DNA from: Clostridium brassicae
GTDB taxonomy: Bacteria > Bacillota > Clostridia > Clostridiales > Clostridiaceae
NCBI RefSeq assembly: GCF_026738875.1
Contig: NZ_JAPQFJ010000010.1
Location: forward strand, 62,001 to 126,000
Direction of reading: 5' to 3'
Length of the DNA: 64,000 nt
Part shown: piece by piece, positions 62,788 to 64,000 of the stretch
How the letters are laid out: every line of letters begins with the position of its first letter
How positions within the stretch are numbered: the stretch's first letter is position 1
Notes under the pieces: model-generated
Told to the model about the DNA's origin: nothing
Seen by the model: the letters and a program-made list of their open reading frames with translations, nothing else
The model's database searches: none
Position numbers and translations under genes: made by a program

Positions 62788-63933
62788 ATGAATAATGAGT
62801 CACAAAACAACAGAGTTAAAAATTTATTAAAAAAATTAATTACCATTATATTGTTTACAGGAATGGGTTCTATAATCGGTGTAATCATAGGAATGTTATC
62901 TGAAGGAGACATTTTTATGATTATAGCATGTTTTATTCTTTTTGGACTAGCATTTACACTACAATTAATTCTGCATGAAGTGGGACATTTAATTTGTGGA
63001 ATCTGGTCTGGATATGAATTTGTATCTTTCAGAGTTGGAACTCTAACATTTATAAAAGAAAACAATAAAATAGTATTAAAAAAATTCAAAGTTATGGGAA
63101 CAGGCGGACAGTGTCTTATGATGCCTCCAAAAGGAAATGGAGATGATTGTCCCTATATTCTTTATAATTTAGGCGGAATATTAATGAATTTTTTAGTATC
63201 ATGTTTATGCATGATTTTGTATATGCTATTTCCTATGCCCAAATTAGTAGAATCATTTTTAATTTTAACTAGTATTAGTGGTATCTATGATTTAATTATG
63301 AATGGTATTCCTATGAAAGTAGGAGGGATTGCTAATGATGGATACAATATGTTTTCTATGAAAAATGATTCACTTTCAAGATATTCATTCTACATACAAC
63401 TTAGAGTGAATGGGCTTCTTCATCAGGGAGTACGAATGAAGGATATGCCTATTAGCTGGTATAAGCTTCCTAGTGAGGCTGACTTAAATAATTCATTAAT
63501 TAGTAGTGTGAAATGCTTAGAGGCCAGTTATTATCATGACAGAAAAGAATTTGATAAAGCAAAGGAATGTTATGAAAATTTATTAAATGATGCTCCTAAT
63601 TTAATCAAGTTATTTAAAAATGAAATCAATTGTGAACTTATTTTTTACGAAATTATAGGGGAGTGTAGAAAAGAAATAATTGATCAGTTATATACTAAAG
63701 AATTAAAAAAGTATATAAAATTAACTGATTGTTATATAACAAGAAAACGCTTGATGTATGCTTATGCTTTGATAATAGAAAAGGATACAATAAAAGCAGA
63801 CAAACTATTAAATGAAATTGAAGTAGTTAAAAAAACATATCCAGTTAAAGGTGAAGTTGAAAGTGAACTAGAAATAATAGATTATATAAAACAAAAGTAT
63901 TTATATGATGGCAAAGAGCTATTATGTAAATGA
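62788..63933 (+). CDS. M50-like membrane metalloprotease with C-terminal helical domain
   Basis: The 381-residue protein has a membrane region with HEVGHLICGIWSGYEF, an HExxH zinc motif inside a hydrophobic helix, then YNLGGILMNFLVS, like the second M50 motif. At least four more segments follow. A soluble helical tail (about 240-381) has a TPR-like ASYYHDRKEFDKAKECYENL. It probably cleaves membrane proteins or is a processing partner of the ABC operon; this is inference from position. ATG 62788 follows TTGGGGATATTT; the TTG ten codons upstream is less likely. 67 bases beyond the stop complete the window. Confidence 0.8.
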   Translation: MNNESQNNRVKNLLKKLITIILFTGMGSIIGVIIGMLSEGDIFMIIACFILFGLAFTLQLILHEVGHLICGIWSGYEFVSFRVGTLTFIKENNKIVLKKFKVMGTGGQCLMMPPKGNGDDCPYILYNLGGILMNFLVSCLCMILYMLFPMPKLVESFLILTSISGIYDLIMNGIPMKVGGIANDGYNMFSMKNDSLSRYSFYIQLRVNGLLHQGVRMKDMPISWYKLPSEADLNNSLISSVKCLEASYYHDRKEFDKAKECYENLLNDAPNLIKLFKNEINCELIFYEIIGECRKEIIDQLYTKELKKYIKLTDCYITRKRLMYAYALIIEKDTIKADKLLNEIEVVKKTYPVKGEVESELEIIDYIKQKYLYDGKELLCK

Positions 63934-64000
63934 AAAAATCCATAATCCTAAAACTATATAGCTTTTATTATTCACTGCTTAGAAAACTTTAGTTATAAAA

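Overview
The window looks like chromosomal DNA from a low-GC, spore-forming, anaerobic Firmicute, most likely Clostridium in the strict sense. The signs are very AT-rich DNA, strong AGGAGG-type ribosome sites, T-box, S-box and PyrR leaders, spore-coat and YtrH/YtrI sporulation genes, ClpS/ClpA and HutP. I do not claim a species. No phage, complete insertion sequence, CRISPR array or rRNA was seen; the region is mostly short housekeeping and transport operons separated by clear terminators.

Region by region. 0-4.4 kb: a secreted 5'-nucleotidase cut by the left edge, tRNA-Ile and tRNA-Gly, and a branched-chain amino acid carrier (brnQ) behind a T-box. 4.6-9.1 kb: clpS-clpA, a TauE/SafE-type exporter and a CBS-domain protein. 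9.2-15.6 kb: a sigma-54 activator followed by a D-cysteine desulfhydrase, a MalY/PatB C-S lyase and an NhaC antiporter. Near-consensus -24/-12 promoters stand before each of the two enzyme genes, so this reads as an inducible cysteine or sulfur amino acid breakdown unit. 15.7-22.5 kb: lactate dehydrogenase, a lone AbiEii-like nucleotidyltransferase whose start codon seems to be missing, a CPA2 antiporter and citrate synthase. 22.7-28.6 kb: a PAP2 phosphatase overlapping a VanRS-like two-component system, a class V aminotransferase and a ClC chloride transporter. 28.7-38.4 kb: uracil permease behind two successive PyrR-type leader elements, YkuS, a DUF2680-like secreted protein, SEC-C methionine aminopeptidase, MscS, MATE, two CotF-like coat proteins and a short-chain dehydrogenase. 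38.7-43.8 kb: a 1691-residue kinase-like/AAA/GAF/histidine-kinase protein whose kinase domain is degenerate.

44-49 kb: ytrH-ytrI, a decayed stretch containing a SpoIIP-like remnant, aspartate kinase and a DUF2207 protein. 49.2-52.9 kb: a SAM riboswitch over a methionine ABC transporter with two substrate-binding lipoproteins. 53-64 kb: a hypothetical protein, LysR-YeiH, an HAD phosphatase, cvfB-hutP, an N5-(carboxyethyl)ornithine synthase and a YtrA-type ABC operon ending in a membrane metalloprotease-like gene.

Sulfur and amino acid handling is a recurring theme (cysteine lyases, methionine uptake, aspartate kinase, BrnQ, YeiH/TauE exporters, HutP), and much of it is controlled by RNA leaders. 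The least explained signals are a dispersed hairpin-bearing repeat (copies near 8.3, 45.6 and 53.05 kb plus a fragment at 57.2 kb), the tandem PyrR leader whose second hairpin covers the Shine-Dalgarno, and the giant pseudokinase-histidine kinase.
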